From NCBI GenBank assembly GCA_025201765.1, contig MU623373.1, positions 186,001 to 250,000 of the forward strand: DNA of 64,000 nucleotides, given 5' to 3'. Under the pieces are notes generated by a model, which worked only from the letters and a program-made list of their open reading frames with translations, was not told where the DNA came from and ran no database searches. Positions 23,327-33,533 of this stretch are shown here, piece after piece (position 1 is the stretch's first letter; each line of letters begins with the position of its first letter). Made by a program: the position numbers and the translations under genes. Source of the stretch: Daldinia sp. FL1419. Lineage: Eukaryota > Ascomycota > Sordariomycetes > Xylariales > Hypoxylaceae.

Positions 23327-24714
23327 ATGCTCTCTTTTCCAGCACCAAGCGTTTACCAATCCTCAAAATGCTCCGTCACATATGGTGTAATGGGCCATCC
23401 CGATCCCAAAAACTTACCTAACAAAGGGAAGCCATGGAGTACCTTACTGACGCAAGACTTTGTACATAAAGTAAGCGCACTCTTATCCATATGATTCTAC
23501 CCGATGCATTTGCTAATTCTATTCAGGTGGATCTAATACTCCCAAAAGAACTGGTGCAGCTCGTCGAGGACAAGCTCATAAGCGACGCAAGTCGAGCACC
23601 CATATTCCACAAGGTCATTATGACCGTTGGACAAATCCTGGAGGGTGATTTCTTCACTGAATATATCAAGATAGGTAATTGGATTTCTAGTTACTGTCGC
23701 CCAACGAAGATCGAGGTTGACGTGATAATAAGGCAACATTATGATGCTCTCAGAGGGGAGGATTGACTCCGAGAATGTATTTTCTCTAAAAGAAGGTATA
23801 CACGCCCTATGGTCCGCCTGCGATAAATTGCATCCGATATCCATGCGTATACCGGTACTTACACATTCTAGGGACGCTCACAATGTATCTCGATAAAGAG
23901 ACGTACGAGCGAGCTGGGCTTGTTGGAAAGCCTTACGGAGTGAAGGGTAAAAGAGGATTGAAACCGAGATGGAGTACGTTCAACTACATCTTAATGTATC
24001 GTTATTGCTAACTAGGCCCCTAAAGTTGTACAGTTCGATCTTCGGAGTCCCTCTATGCTTCACGGCAAAAAGGGCTTTGACAGGTTAGCATACGCATGCA
24101 AGAATGTTTTCAATACTCCTATAACTTGGCTTTTTCACAACCTTTATAAAAGTGAGTTAAACATATGCTGATATATTGTTTCTGGCTTATGTTTTTACTA
24201 ATGGTGGTATGATGTAGCACCTACCCCTGATCCTCTCTCGCGGCACTATCCTGTCAAGTATACATCATATCCTAAGATGTCCGAGGATATTCCTACGAAG
24301 GTACCGTCGCTAAAACCTCCGGCTACTATCCTATCAAGCCAAAGCAAATTGGATATGGATGAATTTGCCACGGACGTATATGAATGGCTATCTCTAGTCC
24401 GCCTTGATAGTCCACGAATCAGCGTAGATGACAAGATCGATTCATACTTGTCTAGCTATACCATTCCCGACGACTCCGGCGGTATTCAGGACGAGAACCT
24501 ATGCCGAATTAGTTGGCAAGGTTTTATTTCCCCCAAGTGGACTCGGCAAACTCTGGCGGATGCAATACTCTCCTTGCCAGCCAAGTCGTGGTTCTCGTTG
24601 AGTACTACAACGTTTGCAAGGGATATTATTGGGGATAGTGCCGACTGCACCATCCTGAGACCACCCAACGCACCTGGGGAGTACCTCCTTTGGGATATCA
24701 GGAAACGTGACTGA
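23327..24714 (+). CDS. RNase P/MRP subunit, RPP40 family
   Basis: Exons 23327-23470, 23527-23674, 23754-23795, 23872-23973, 24026-24151 and 24218-24714 join in phase to 352 aa. Introns are 56, 79, 76, 52 and 66 bp. The diagnostic segments are VMGHPDPKNLPNKGKPW near the N-terminus, LTMYLDKETYERAGLVGKP, DLRSPSMLHGKKGFDR and a C-terminal SWQGFISPKWT block, which match the Rpp40 (Ribonuc_P_40) family as I know it. Rpp40 belongs to the protein part of RNase P, which trims tRNA 5' ends. The fourth intron uses TAAAG as acceptor, not the earlier ACTAG, since the latter leads to a stop. The start at 23327 gives a longer N-terminus than the ATG at 23390. Confidence 0.85.
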
Positions 24715-24753
24715 GACACATCTGGTCTTTCTTAGTCGAGGAATCCCGTTAAA

Positions 24754-25395
24754 CTAATCCTGCTGTGGGCGAACATTGCGATCTGCCGGATTATGCTCCG
24801 ATATGGCATCCTGGATTAACTGCCTAAGCTCAGCCTGGCCAGCATCGGAATTGAAGTCGTCCCTTTCAGCCAACTGTTCTATCCTCCTTCGAAATTCGGG
24901 GTCGACTTCGAGCTCGGTCTCAGGTGTAACGGTACTAACGGATATACTGAGACCCTGGGGTACAGGTGGCACAGCGCTTGTGTCCCCATTGGTGCCATTC
25001 AACAGGGTTTGGACATGTCCACTTTCTTCCTTGCTCTTCAGGTACTCGGCGACCTCTGGGAAATCGCCCTCTTCAACTATCTTCTGACAGGCAGTGTATC
25101 CTTCGGAGCCTTTGATCGTAATATCGGCGCCTAATTCCTCCACCAAGACGCGAGCAGCTTCGATAGTTTCAACTACGAAAAGAGCAGTCTCCTCGTCCTC
25201 GTCGCGCAAGTTAACGTCGACATTAAATTCGCGGATTAGGGCGCGAAGGAGGTCAAGATGGTTATAACTCGCTGCCGCATGAACCAGAGAGTAGCCATGA
25301 GAGTCCTGTTCGGAAGCTAGATTAGGATTCTCCCGGAGAAGAGATAGTAAAGCTGGACTATTGTCAGCAGCTAGGAGGAACGGATTGGCAGACAT
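24754..25395 (-). CDS. Ankyrin repeat protein, YAR1-like
   Basis: Single-exon gene of 213 aa. Two ankyrin units are visible at about residues 28-100 (DSHGYSLVHAAASYNHLDLLRALI; NLRDEDEETALFVVETIEAARVLVEELG), followed by an acidic segment and a helical C-terminus. Length and layout match yeast Yar1 and fission yeast SPAC105.02c. Yar1 is a chaperone of ribosomal protein uS3 (Rps3); that role is inferred here. The start at 25395 (MSANPFLLAADNS) fits the conserved N-terminus. The frame extends 26 codons upstream, but those residues lack family likeness. Its stop is 39 bp from the stop of the convergent RPP40 gene, so their 3' UTRs must overlap. Confidence 0.85.
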   Translation of the reverse strand: MSANPFLLAADNSPALLSLLRENPNLASEQDSHGYSLVHAAASYNHLDLLRALIREFNVDVNLRDEDEETALFVVETIEAARVLVEELGADITIKGSEGYTACQKIVEEGDFPEVAEYLKSKEESGHVQTLLNGTNGDTSAVPPVPQGLSISVSTVTPETELEVDPEFRRRIEQLAERDDFNSDAGQAELRQLIQDAISEHNPADRNVRPQQD

Positions 25396-26263
25396 CGCGA
25401 TAAAGTGAATCAAATATTCGGGGCGTTGAATTGAACGAGGGTTAAGGCTACAACCCAGTCGAAGTTGGTGCAATGCGAATGGAAATGTCTATTCTACCTC
25501 CACCTCTATGTAAGCCCTTGTTAATTGCAAAGGTTAGCCTAGGATCTAATAGACCATCTGAGAAACTGGGATTGGATAAATGGGAGATTGAGAGTGGATT
25601 GAGCGTCGGTATGACGTACATTAGGAAAAAAAAATTTCAAAAAAAAAAAAAATCTATGAGCCCCTCCGTCCCCTCAAAGCCCCTCACTAGCAGTCTAGCA
25701 CCTCCGCCATAAAATGAGGTGATAGTACATACTATGTAACCTAGGTGTTTGCCCTATCTCATCGTACAATGTTATTGACCGCCTTCCATTTTAAGGTCTA
25801 CTAATTAGCAGCTATGAGGGGTCATCAGGTTTAGGTATCTCGGTACCTTTTTTAGTGTAACTGCGTACGTGAGGCGCCCTAGGGTGCAGTGACTCAACGC
25901 CGAAAATTAGGTATGCCATTGTTACCTAATATGCTAAGATTTCATGATCCGATTTATTAGCGTGCTTGTTAGGCTATTAGAAGGCATCTTATTGAAGTTT
26001 AAAAGAGAGCAGGGCTCCTTCCAGAAAAGAGGCGGTGTTTCTAATATGTATGAAGATCATCAGTCCATCAAGTCATTTTACAGTACCTATTGTACCAACG
26101 TCTCCAACGTCTTTGACTCAGACCGGCAGCTACCTAACTGCATCTTACCTACTTGCCTGAAGCATAACATACCAAAGTACTAACCTTACATATTTAGGTA
26201 CCTAGGCACCTAACACATCCTTTATTTTTTATAAAGTAAAGAACCTTCCCAACGTATTATTTA
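25396..26263. other. Intergenic between divergent YAR1-like gene and TRL1
   Basis: 868 bp containing an A-rich run near 25627-25651, TAGGTA motifs at 25833 and 26193-26214, and two TGACTCA sites (25890 and 26114). No gene is seen. Confidence 0.6.
26114..26120 (+). promoter_or_regulatory. TGACTCA (GCN4/CPC1-type) site upstream of TRL1
   Basis: A perfect TGACTCA core 144 bp before the TRL1 frame; another lies at 25890-25896. By chance about eight are expected in 64 kb counting both strands, so the sites are only suggestive. Confidence 0.25.
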
Positions 26264-28879
26264 ATGCCTAAGTGGCCGATGAGACTTCCTCGTAATTGCA
26301 CCAACGTATCATCGCACCGCACCATAAATCGACTCGGCACTACATTTACAAGTTCAGCATCAAGATTCACTCTGCGTCCTAGGTTACACATATTTGACAC
26401 GGCACTGGTTGCCGTTGGGCAGAAGGCTCATTTTAGTATATTTTCTAAATTAGAATTATCGTCTACCGCCCATCGGCAATCGATCATGGAGACCCCTAAA
26501 ATACCGTATCGTGATCAAGATCACCAGGAGATCGCAAATTTGGTTCGTGGGTTAGGAAATCCTTCCGGCAAGGGAATTAAAGCCAAAAAGACCACATACG
26601 AAGTCAAGGGGTCTTCTGATGGTATCACCGTCGACTCGTGGCGGTTTCATGACTGGGATTATAAGAAACGAAACCTGCCTACCTATGCCAGGGGTCTCTT
26701 TACGACGAAGAACCGCAAAGGGGAACATGAGATCGCCGTTAGAGGTTATGATAAGTTCTTTAACGTCGAAGAAGTTTGGGAAACCAAGTGGGAAAATATC
26801 TTAACTAAAACTCAAGGCCCGTACGAACTGACTCTGAAGGAAAACGGCTGTATCATCTTTATTAGTGGTCTGGAAGACGGGTCGCTTCTTATTTGCAGCA
26901 AACATTCTACCGGGGATCGTAGTGATGCCGAAGTGAGCCACGCCAGCGCCGGTGAACGATGGGTTGACAAGCAGCTAGCTACCATTGGCAAGACTAGGGA
27001 AGAGTTCGCTCGCGAGTTGAGGAAACGAAATGTGACTGCTGTTGCTGAGCTTTGCGATGACGAGTTCGAAGAGCACATTCTCCGCTATGGTCCCGAAAAG
27101 GCCGGTCTCTACCTTCACGGAATCAACGTCAACGTTCCCGAATTTATGACATATCCCAGCACTCTGGTTCAACAGTTTGCCGACGAATGGGGCTTCCGCA
27201 AGGTTAGCCTCAAGACCTTTGACGATGTTAACTCCGTCAAATCCTTCTTAGAAGGAGTTGCCGAGTCAGGGGCACATGAGGGCCGAGACATCGAGGGGTT
27301 CGTCATTCGCTGTAAAATGTCCCCCAAGCCCGATGAAGTACCGTATGGGGATTGGTTTTTCAAATTCAAGTTTGAAGAGCCATATTTATTATACAGACAG
27401 TGGCGAGAATGCACCAAGGCCCTTATTGCTGGAAAAGCACCGAAATACAAGAAACACATCAAGATTACCGAAGAATACCTTTCATACGCACGCAAGAGGC
27501 TGGCTACGGACCCTCAGTTGGCAAAAGCTTATAGTCAGAACCACGGAATCATCGCTCTTCGCAATGACTTCCTGGCGTATAAGAACATTAGAGGCTCGGA
27601 AGCTGCTAACATCGAAAACGAGTTTAGGAATGAAGAGTTGGCAATCGTTTCCCGCGATGTTGTCCTCGTTCCCATCGCTACCATTGGCTGCGGCAAGACT
27701 ACCGTCGGCATTGCCTTGACGCATCTATTCGGTTGGGGCATTGTCCAGAACGACAATATCCAAGGCAAGCAACGGCCTGCAAGAATGGTTCAAGCCATAT
27801 TATCGCTTCTCATGGAACATCCTGTTGTTATAGCGGACCGAAATAACTCGGAGCGTCGGGAGCGAGAACAGATCATCAAGGACATCAAGACGCAACACAA
27901 CGGGGCTCGGCTCGTTGCTTTGAATTTTGCTCACGGAAATATTGACGAGATTCGAAGAGTGACTAGAGAACGAGTGTTAAAGCGGGGAGATAATCACCAA
28001 ACCATCCAAGCTGCTTCGGACGAGGCTAAGGTTATTGGGATTATGGAAAATTTCATCCGGAGATTTCAACCTTGTGATCCCGATAATAGCCCTGATGACG
28101 GGTTTGATTTAGTGATCGATTTAGACCCTACTTCAGATAGCCGTGCGAATGTGGAGACGGTAGTCCGGGAGCTTCATCGAAAATTCCCATTGCTGATCTC
28201 CAAAGTTCCTACGGATGAAGAATTAAACGAAGCCGTTAAGGCTGCTATTGAGAATTATAAACCCGACTTGAGACATACCATTCCCGACAGAAGCAACAAG
28301 CGAGACAAGAAGCAGGTTCAGCAAGCAAAGAATCAAGAAACACAGCCCCCGAAGAAGAAACCGCTAGAGTACATGTCTATCTCCGTTCCTGCTCAAGATA
28401 TAAAGGTAGCCCTCGAGTCTGCTTTTAAGGGTACAGATGCGCAGACGCAACGCTTCTACAGGCAATTACAACAAACTCGACGTGTTCAGGCCCTCTTCCA
28501 TGTAACACTGATGCACCGTGCGGGGGCCAAGGAGAGCCCGGAATTGTGGCAAAAGTATGTGTCATTACATGCCGAAAGCCAGAGCCAAGATGAGAAGTTG
28601 GGAGAGTGCAACATCCAGTTAGAGCGCGTTGTTTACGATGACCGTATCATGGCTATAGTTGTGCGCATTATTGACGAAGAAAACAAGTGGACTTGTGTTA
28701 ATAAGGTGCCGCACATAACGGTTGGCACCCGCGACGATGCAGTCAAACCAAAAGAGAGTAACGACTTACTCAAGCGTTGGCTCGAGGTCGGTAGCGGAGC
28801 TGACACGGGCATCGGCGAGCGCATCATTGAGGGTAAGACCACGGTGAAGGGAAGTGTCCGCGGTGTGTTGTCGAGATAG
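26264..28879 (+). CDS. TRL1: Fungal tRNA splicing ligase (ligase-kinase-cyclic phosphodiesterase)
   Basis: Single-exon gene of 871 aa. Adenylyltransferase domain: the nucleotidyl Lys192 lies in KENGCIIF. Polynucleotide kinase domain: P-loop GCGKTT near residues 474-479. Cyclic phosphodiesterase domain: two HxT motifs, HVT near 745 and HIT near 817. Trl1 joins tRNA exon halves and, in yeast, HAC1 mRNA. Two starts are possible: Met1 (26264) gives a 74-residue Arg/Ser/Thr-rich leader with the look of a mitochondrial presequence; Met75 (26486, METPKIPYRDQ) begins at the conserved domain. Directly behind the TAG stop the frame stays open for 50 codons encoding an RGG-rich tail (28880-29032), so the stop may not be the whole story. 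Confidence 0.93.
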   Translation: MPKWPMRLPRNCTNVSSHRTINRLGTTFTSSASRFTLRPRLHIFDTALVAVGQKAHFSIFSKLELSSTAHRQSIMETPKIPYRDQDHQEIANLVRGLGNPSGKGIKAKKTTYEVKGSSDGITVDSWRFHDWDYKKRNLPTYARGLFTTKNRKGEHEIAVRGYDKFFNVEEVWETKWENILTKTQGPYELTLKENGCIIFISGLEDGSLLICSKHSTGDRSDAEVSHASAGERWVDKQLATIGKTREEFARELRKRNVTAVAELCDDEFEEHILRYGPEKAGLYLHGINVNVPEFMTYPSTLVQQFADEWGFRKVSLKTFDDVNSVKSFLEGVAESGAHEGRDIEGFVIRCKMSPKPDEVPYGDWFFKFKFEEPYLLYRQWRECTKALIAGKAPKYKKHIKITEEYLSYARKRLATDPQLAKAYSQNHGIIALRNDFLAYKNIRGSEAANIENEFRNEELAIVSRDVVLVPIATIGCGKTTVGIALTHLFGWGIVQNDNIQGKQRPARMVQAILSLLMEHPVVIADRNNSERREREQIIKDIKTQHNGARLVALNFAHGNIDEIRRVTRERVLKRGDNHQTIQAASDEAKVIGIMENFIRRFQPCDPDNSPDDGFDLVIDLDPTSDSRANVETVVRELHRKFPLLISKVPTDEELNEAVKAAIENYKPDLRHTIPDRSNKRDKKQVQQAKNQETQPPKKKPLEYMSISVPAQDIKVALESAFKGTDAQTQRFYRQLQQTRRVQALFHVTLMHRAGAKESPELWQKYVSLHAESQSQDEKLGECNIQLERVVYDDRIMAIVVRIIDEENKWTCVNKVPHITVGTRDDAVKPKESNDLLKRWLEVGSGADTGIGERIIEGKTTVKGSVRGVLSR

Positions 28880-29032
28880 AGACCGACAGGGCGGCCGCTT
28901 GCTGAGCACCAAGAGGCTGGGATGACCCAGGGCAGAGGTACACATACTACCAGAGGTCGGGGAGGCAGAGGAAATAGAGGCAGAGGCAGGGGCGGGGGGG
29001 GAGGAAGAGGAAGAGGCCCAAGCAACCCCTAA
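28880..29032 (+). other. In-frame RGG-rich extension behind the TRL1 stop
   Basis: After the TAG at 28877-28879 the same frame continues with 50 sense codons to a TAA at 29030-29032. The product is very rich in Arg-Gly (TRGRGGRGNRGRGR and more), a typical RNA-binding RGG box. Either the ligase has a tail that is truncated here by one amber codon, or readthrough occurs, or a minor spliced form exists; a GT...AG pair 27 nt apart flanks the stop but is too short for a normal intron. Confidence 0.55.
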
Positions 29033-29712
29033 AAACGATTATATATCACAAAGAAGCATGGTTCTGGAGTCCAAAAAAAGGGGGGAGGAAGCCATCATTA
29101 TTATGCTCCTATGCGATTTTTATCTTAAGGCTCTACTCTATTGCGTCTTAGAATGCCATAAGCAGTTGAGGTTGTCTCATTTAATACGCTGGTAGCGATT
29201 TCACTTATGTTAAGACTATGGTACGACCCCTAGATAGCCTCTATCAGGTAGTAGGCAGACTCTTGACATATGTACCTCTATTTGTCTTGAATTGGGTTGC
29301 AGGCTTCGTGACTGATATGTAATCAAACCCCTTTATATTTAATAGTAGTCTAGAATGCCACGTTAAACGTGTGCTTCTATCACCTACCTGCGGAAGCGAT
29401 ATAAGCCAACAAAGATGGTGACTGATTGATTAAATAGGATTTATAAGTATATTGGAAGTAGGTACCTAGATAACCTCAGGTAGATTCTCCCTAATTTTGC
29501 CCCCTTTTCCCTGCTATGCTATCACACTATAGTGTCCTTTTCTCTATCCTTCCCGCTTTGTAGCAGGCAATAATCATAACTTATCACTATTGTGCCCCGT
29601 ACATTATATCCATAGTTTCTCTGGTATCACAACCCCTGAGCTGAGGTAAGTACAGGAATTATACGCCTCCTCAAGCTTTTTGAAAATACCGACGCCGAAT
29701 ATGGCGAAAGTC
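29033..29712. other. Intergenic between convergent TRL1 and TRP4
   Basis: 680 bp, AT-rich, with a TAGGTACCTA motif near 29458-29468 and an AGGTAG run. No gene is seen. Confidence 0.6.
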
Positions 29713-31011
29713 TTAGGCAGGTAAGCTATTCGTAACCTCTGCAAATGCACTCCATTGCTTCCAGGCCTCGCCGCTCTCAATAGTCCATCGCGCGCGGCGC
29801 ACACCCTCTTTCCAGCGGCCGCCTCCGGGCCCGCGCTCTCTAATAACTTTTCCGTCGTCGCCGGATCCCATGGCGCTTTCGTCGGCTTCGCAGACGCCCG
29901 AAGCAACGAGGAACGCGGCTGTGTTTATCAACACAAATTCGAGGATGGGGTCGTTAGGAGGTAACTCGTTATTCAGTAAGCGCCGCAGAATCTCTGCGTT
30001 CTTGTGTGGTTCCCTGCCGGGGGACACTGTGCTCAGCGGGTGCGTGCTTAAGCCAAAGTCTGCCGGCTCTAAGGTGAAGTGCTCAACGTCGATGGTCCCG
30101 CTGGCATGTTCTACCAGCTGCCAACACAGCGTCGGTCCCGCGCACGAAACCTCGTCCAGCTGTTCCTTGCCACAAACCACAAGCCCCTTCTTCGCCCCGG
30201 AGATTCGCAAAGCCTCCGCAAACACGGGACCCAAGTCGTCGCGAGCAACACCCAACATACGGGCCTCGATAGCGTCTCCGAGGGGATTACTCAAGGGGCC
30301 GAGGAGGTTGAAGATAGTGCGCCAGCCGAGCTCCTTGCGCACGGAAGCGACGTGTTTCATACCCGGGTGGAAGACGGGGGCGAAGAGGAAGGCGTAGTTC
30401 GTGCGCGCGTAGACGTCGGTTATGGTGGAGGGGTTTATGCGATCTAATCGCGCGGGGGTAGGTTGCATGCTCATTAAGAGGTCGGCGGAGCCGGATTTCG
30501 ACGTCGAGGCGCGGTTGCCGTGCTTGGCGAGGAGGAGGAGTGAGGAGGCGAGGATGGAGGATGTGGTGGATATGTTGAAGGTGTTGTGGGAGTCTCCGCC
30601 TGTGCCGACTATATCGCACTACGTATACGATTAGGTCTCGTCCTTACGGGAGTCGGTTATGCTAATAATCGCATTGTTTCAGAGACTTACGAGTCCGCCA
30701 TTGTACTTGCCCTCGGGTCGCCGGCGCTTCGCAATGACTTGATCGAGGGTGCCGGAGTCGATACTGGCGGCGTGACTGCGCATGGCGGCGGAGGCTTCAG
30801 CGAGCACATCGGCGCGACGGTCCCAACCGGTAAAATGCAGAGCTGTCAGCAGCGAGCCGGTCTGGACGGGGCTGAGTTGGTTGGTGAAGATGAGAGCGAG
30901 GGTATCGGCAATTTCTTTGGCTGTTACTCTTTCTTTATCTGGATCGGGCCATAATCGTTGAAGCAGTGGTCGTATATCCACAAAGGGTTGATCTTGGGTT
31001 TTCTCTGCCAT
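29713..31011 (-). CDS. TRP4: Anthranilate phosphoribosyltransferase
   Basis: Minus-strand exons 30691-31011 and 29713-30618 encode 408 aa; the 72-bp intron has GTAAGT and GTAG boundaries in phase 0. The PRPP-binding core GTGGDSHNTFNIST, the LLAKHGNRASTSKSGSADLL block and the NLLGPLSNP signature are all present. The enzyme transfers the ribosyl phosphate group of PRPP to anthranilate in tryptophan synthesis. The protein is slightly longer than yeast Trp4 (380 aa), the extra being in a Gly-rich loop (GSGDDGK...GPGGGRW) near the C-terminus. The start at 31011 (MAEKTQDQPF) is preferred over the upstream in-frame Met at 31068. The gene is divergent from the uL10m gene. Confidence 0.96.
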
Positions 31012-31742
31012 GGCGTCGTCGAGCTTGAAACTATTCGGCGATTTTAATCTAAGCTCAGAATACTTCACCTTATAGCTGATTGGAGGGGTAAGTCGCTGTA
31101 TTGCTGTACATTAATTAGACTGGACTTTAGGGGAGGTAAACTTCAGTTCTAGTAATTGCGTTTCGCAGCTTCGATTGAGTACCTAACCGTAGGTATATAC
31201 ACGAAAGTATAGGTAGAAACCCGGTTATTACCGTAGAGGTTGAATTGACTTGTAGAATCAAAGGTCTTTTAACTTTGTCTGTGACTCAAAAGCTGGTTGC
31301 GGTTTGATATGGTCTCTACGGAAACAGGTACCCCGCGAAATATGTACCTATTGAACCGTTCTTATTTATGCAGTATGCACCATAACGGGACATCCTGCGG
31401 GAACCCTAGTCTTGTTGGCTACGATCTAATTACCACTTAGGTTAGACCACTTAGATCACTTAGATATTATTAAAATTAACTAGTAGTTAGTTCCGAATAA
31501 ACTTATCTCAGTTTTTTTAGTGGGACCAGCCTTGTGCACTTGTGCACGGGCCTTTCAAAGTATTTCGAAATTCAATTGGACAAAGTTCCAATTCGAAGCT
31601 CTCGCCAATCTTCAATTCCGGGTGAAATTATAACCAAGAAAGTTGGTACCGTACCCGGCAATAGGGCACAGTCGCTGCGGGCTTCTCGAGTGAATATATA
31701 AACCGGTACTACTCACAAAGACCCTCGAGGTTGTCACAGAAG
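31012..31742. other. Bidirectional promoter region TRP4 / uL10m
   Basis: 731 bp between start codons. It contains a TGACTCA site (separate entry) and several CCACTTAG/ACTTAG direct repeats near 31433-31465. No gene is seen. Confidence 0.6.
31282..31288 (+). promoter_or_regulatory. TGACTCA site, possible CPC1/GCN4 control of TRP4
   Basis: A perfect copy of the GCN4/CPC1 core lies 271 bp upstream of the TRP4 start codon. Cross-pathway (general amino acid) control of TRP genes through this element is established in yeast and Neurospora, so the position fits. The same site is 455 bp from the uL10m start. The motif is short and can occur by chance. Confidence 0.45.
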
Positions 31743-32768
31743 ATGCCAGCACGCTTCAATCGCTCGGCGTCGAGCAGTATCGGCCGGGCCCTTCGAAGGA
31801 CGACGAACTCTCAAAGGCCTACGGTCATATTACTACAAAACTCGACCGGCACATCGAGGCACTATGCAAGCGCCTCCGCTTCCCCCGTATCTCTCGGGGC
31901 TTTAAGACTCCCCGACAACTATATCCCACCGACGCAACCTCCGAGCGCACGACGACCCGATCAACGGAAATCCCAACTCCTCCGATCTTATACGGCTCTA
32001 CTTCGATCGACACCCATAATCCTATTCTTCCAACATAACAACCTTACTGCTATAGAATGGGCTGCTATTCGACGAGAACTGCGCGTGGCCCTCGAGAACG
32101 TTCCGGCACCTGTCGTTGGACCTAGTGATAGTAATGGTGTCCCCGTGAATATTGCGTCGAGCATCGAGTTACAGGTTCTTCGCACGCGCATCTTCAACGT
32201 CGCATTCAAGATCGTCGAGTTCTTCGATCCTGGCGCGCAATCGTCTAAATCCAACGCCTACACACACGACTTGTCCGCTACGGCCTACGAGACCATCACC
32301 AAGGCTGCTGTCAATGTCGATGAGTCTTCAGCTTACGCTCAGGTTGCCCCGCTGCTCGTTGGGCCCGTTGCCGCCGTGACCATCCCAGCTGTATCCCCGG
32401 CGCATTTAGCAGCTGTGCTGTCAGTATTAGCACCTTCGCCCCCGGCATTTCCTGCGCCCTCGCGCAAGAAGAACCCAGGATACTACGAGCCTACGGCGCA
32501 GAGCGGATTACAGAAGTTACTCCTAGTGGGTGGCCGTATAGAAGACCGCGTATTCGACCACGAAGGCGTCAAGTGGGTTGGTGGCATCGAGGGTGGCATC
32601 GATACTCTGAGAGCACAGCTCGTGTCCATGCTCCAAAGCGCTGGTCTGAGTCTTACGACGGCTCTGGAAGGTCACAGCAAGGGATTGTGGCTTGCGCTGG
32701 AGAGCAGGAGAACACAGCTTGAAGAGGAGGCTAATGGGGGTGCTAAGAAGGAAGAAACAAATGCATAG
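31743..32768 (+). CDS. Mitochondrial large-subunit ribosomal protein uL10m (MRPL11-like)
   Basis: Single-exon gene of 341 aa. The first ~50 residues are Arg/Ser/Ala-rich without acids (MPARFNRSASSSIGRALRR), a typical mitochondrial presequence. The body shows the L10 features KSQLLRSYTALLRSTPIILFFQHNNLTAIEW and the RRELR block, and the C-terminal part contains a QSGLQKLLLVGGRIEDRVF segment. The assignment rests on this resemblance to fungal Mrpl11. uL10m forms the stalk base of the mitoribosome. The ATG at 31743 is used; the frame is open 4 codons upstream to a TTG only. Confidence 0.8.
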   Translation: MPARFNRSASSSIGRALRRTTNSQRPTVILLQNSTGTSRHYASASASPVSLGALRLPDNYIPPTQPPSARRPDQRKSQLLRSYTALLRSTPIILFFQHNNLTAIEWAAIRRELRVALENVPAPVVGPSDSNGVPVNIASSIELQVLRTRIFNVAFKIVEFFDPGAQSSKSNAYTHDLSATAYETITKAAVNVDESSAYAQVAPLLVGPVAAVTIPAVSPAHLAAVLSVLAPSPPAFPAPSRKKNPGYYEPTAQSGLQKLLLVGGRIEDRVFDHEGVKWVGGIEGGIDTLRAQLVSMLQSAGLSLTTALEGHSKGLWLALESRRTQLEEEANGGAKKEETNA

Positions 32769-33533
32769 ACTAACTATCTGATGGTTATCTCATAGTGGTA
32801 TCATACTACTGTATATTTTATCGTACCCTGCATCTGCCACATTTCGGTGTCTAGGTATTTACATAAAACACACCCCGCCGCTTCAAGATCGAGATCACGA
32901 TACCTATGAACTTACAGTTTATATCGTCTAACAAACGAAATCGCTGTAAATGAGGTCGTACGTGTTTGGAGGATCGTATTCACCGTCGTAGAGCCCGTTT
33001 TCATGAGAAATGTATAAGCTAGGCCAGTAGGATGGAGTTCGCGCTTACGACAAATAAGTATTCCAACACGAGACCCGATTTCAATTTCATGGAATGTGAA
33101 TATTCGATACATGACATTTTTAAGGTGATTCGTAGCTACATATCGCCTGCCGATGATGTACAATACCTAATTATTGTACATATTAGCGAGTTACCTCAGT
33201 GGACCCTTAGGTGACCATGTACCCCCCCTGTTACATGCTCGGACCAGGGCCTAAACTCAATAAGATTAGGTGGTTGCTGCAAGCCTGCAAGCTCGCATTG
33301 CGCATCATTGCATTACGTTCCAGCGTCTTGGGATCTTAGGTACCCCCAACCTTTCGAACCTCGATCACATTCAAATAGGTACGTTAACTTAAACTTACCT
33401 GCTAACCGAACATCCCCTCAACGATTTTTTCTTTCCTTTTTTTCTTTTTAGAAATTCAATCTTCTAAGGTTACTCTTTCATCATTGTTCCACTTATAGAA
33501 GAAACAAACATCCCCCAACTAAAACCCTCCGCC
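32769..33533. other. Intergenic
   Basis: 765 bp between uL10m and the next plus-strand gene. It includes a CT-rich tract at about 33424-33452 that probably belongs to the leader of the following gene, and a TAGGTA motif near 33337. No gene is seen. Confidence 0.6.
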
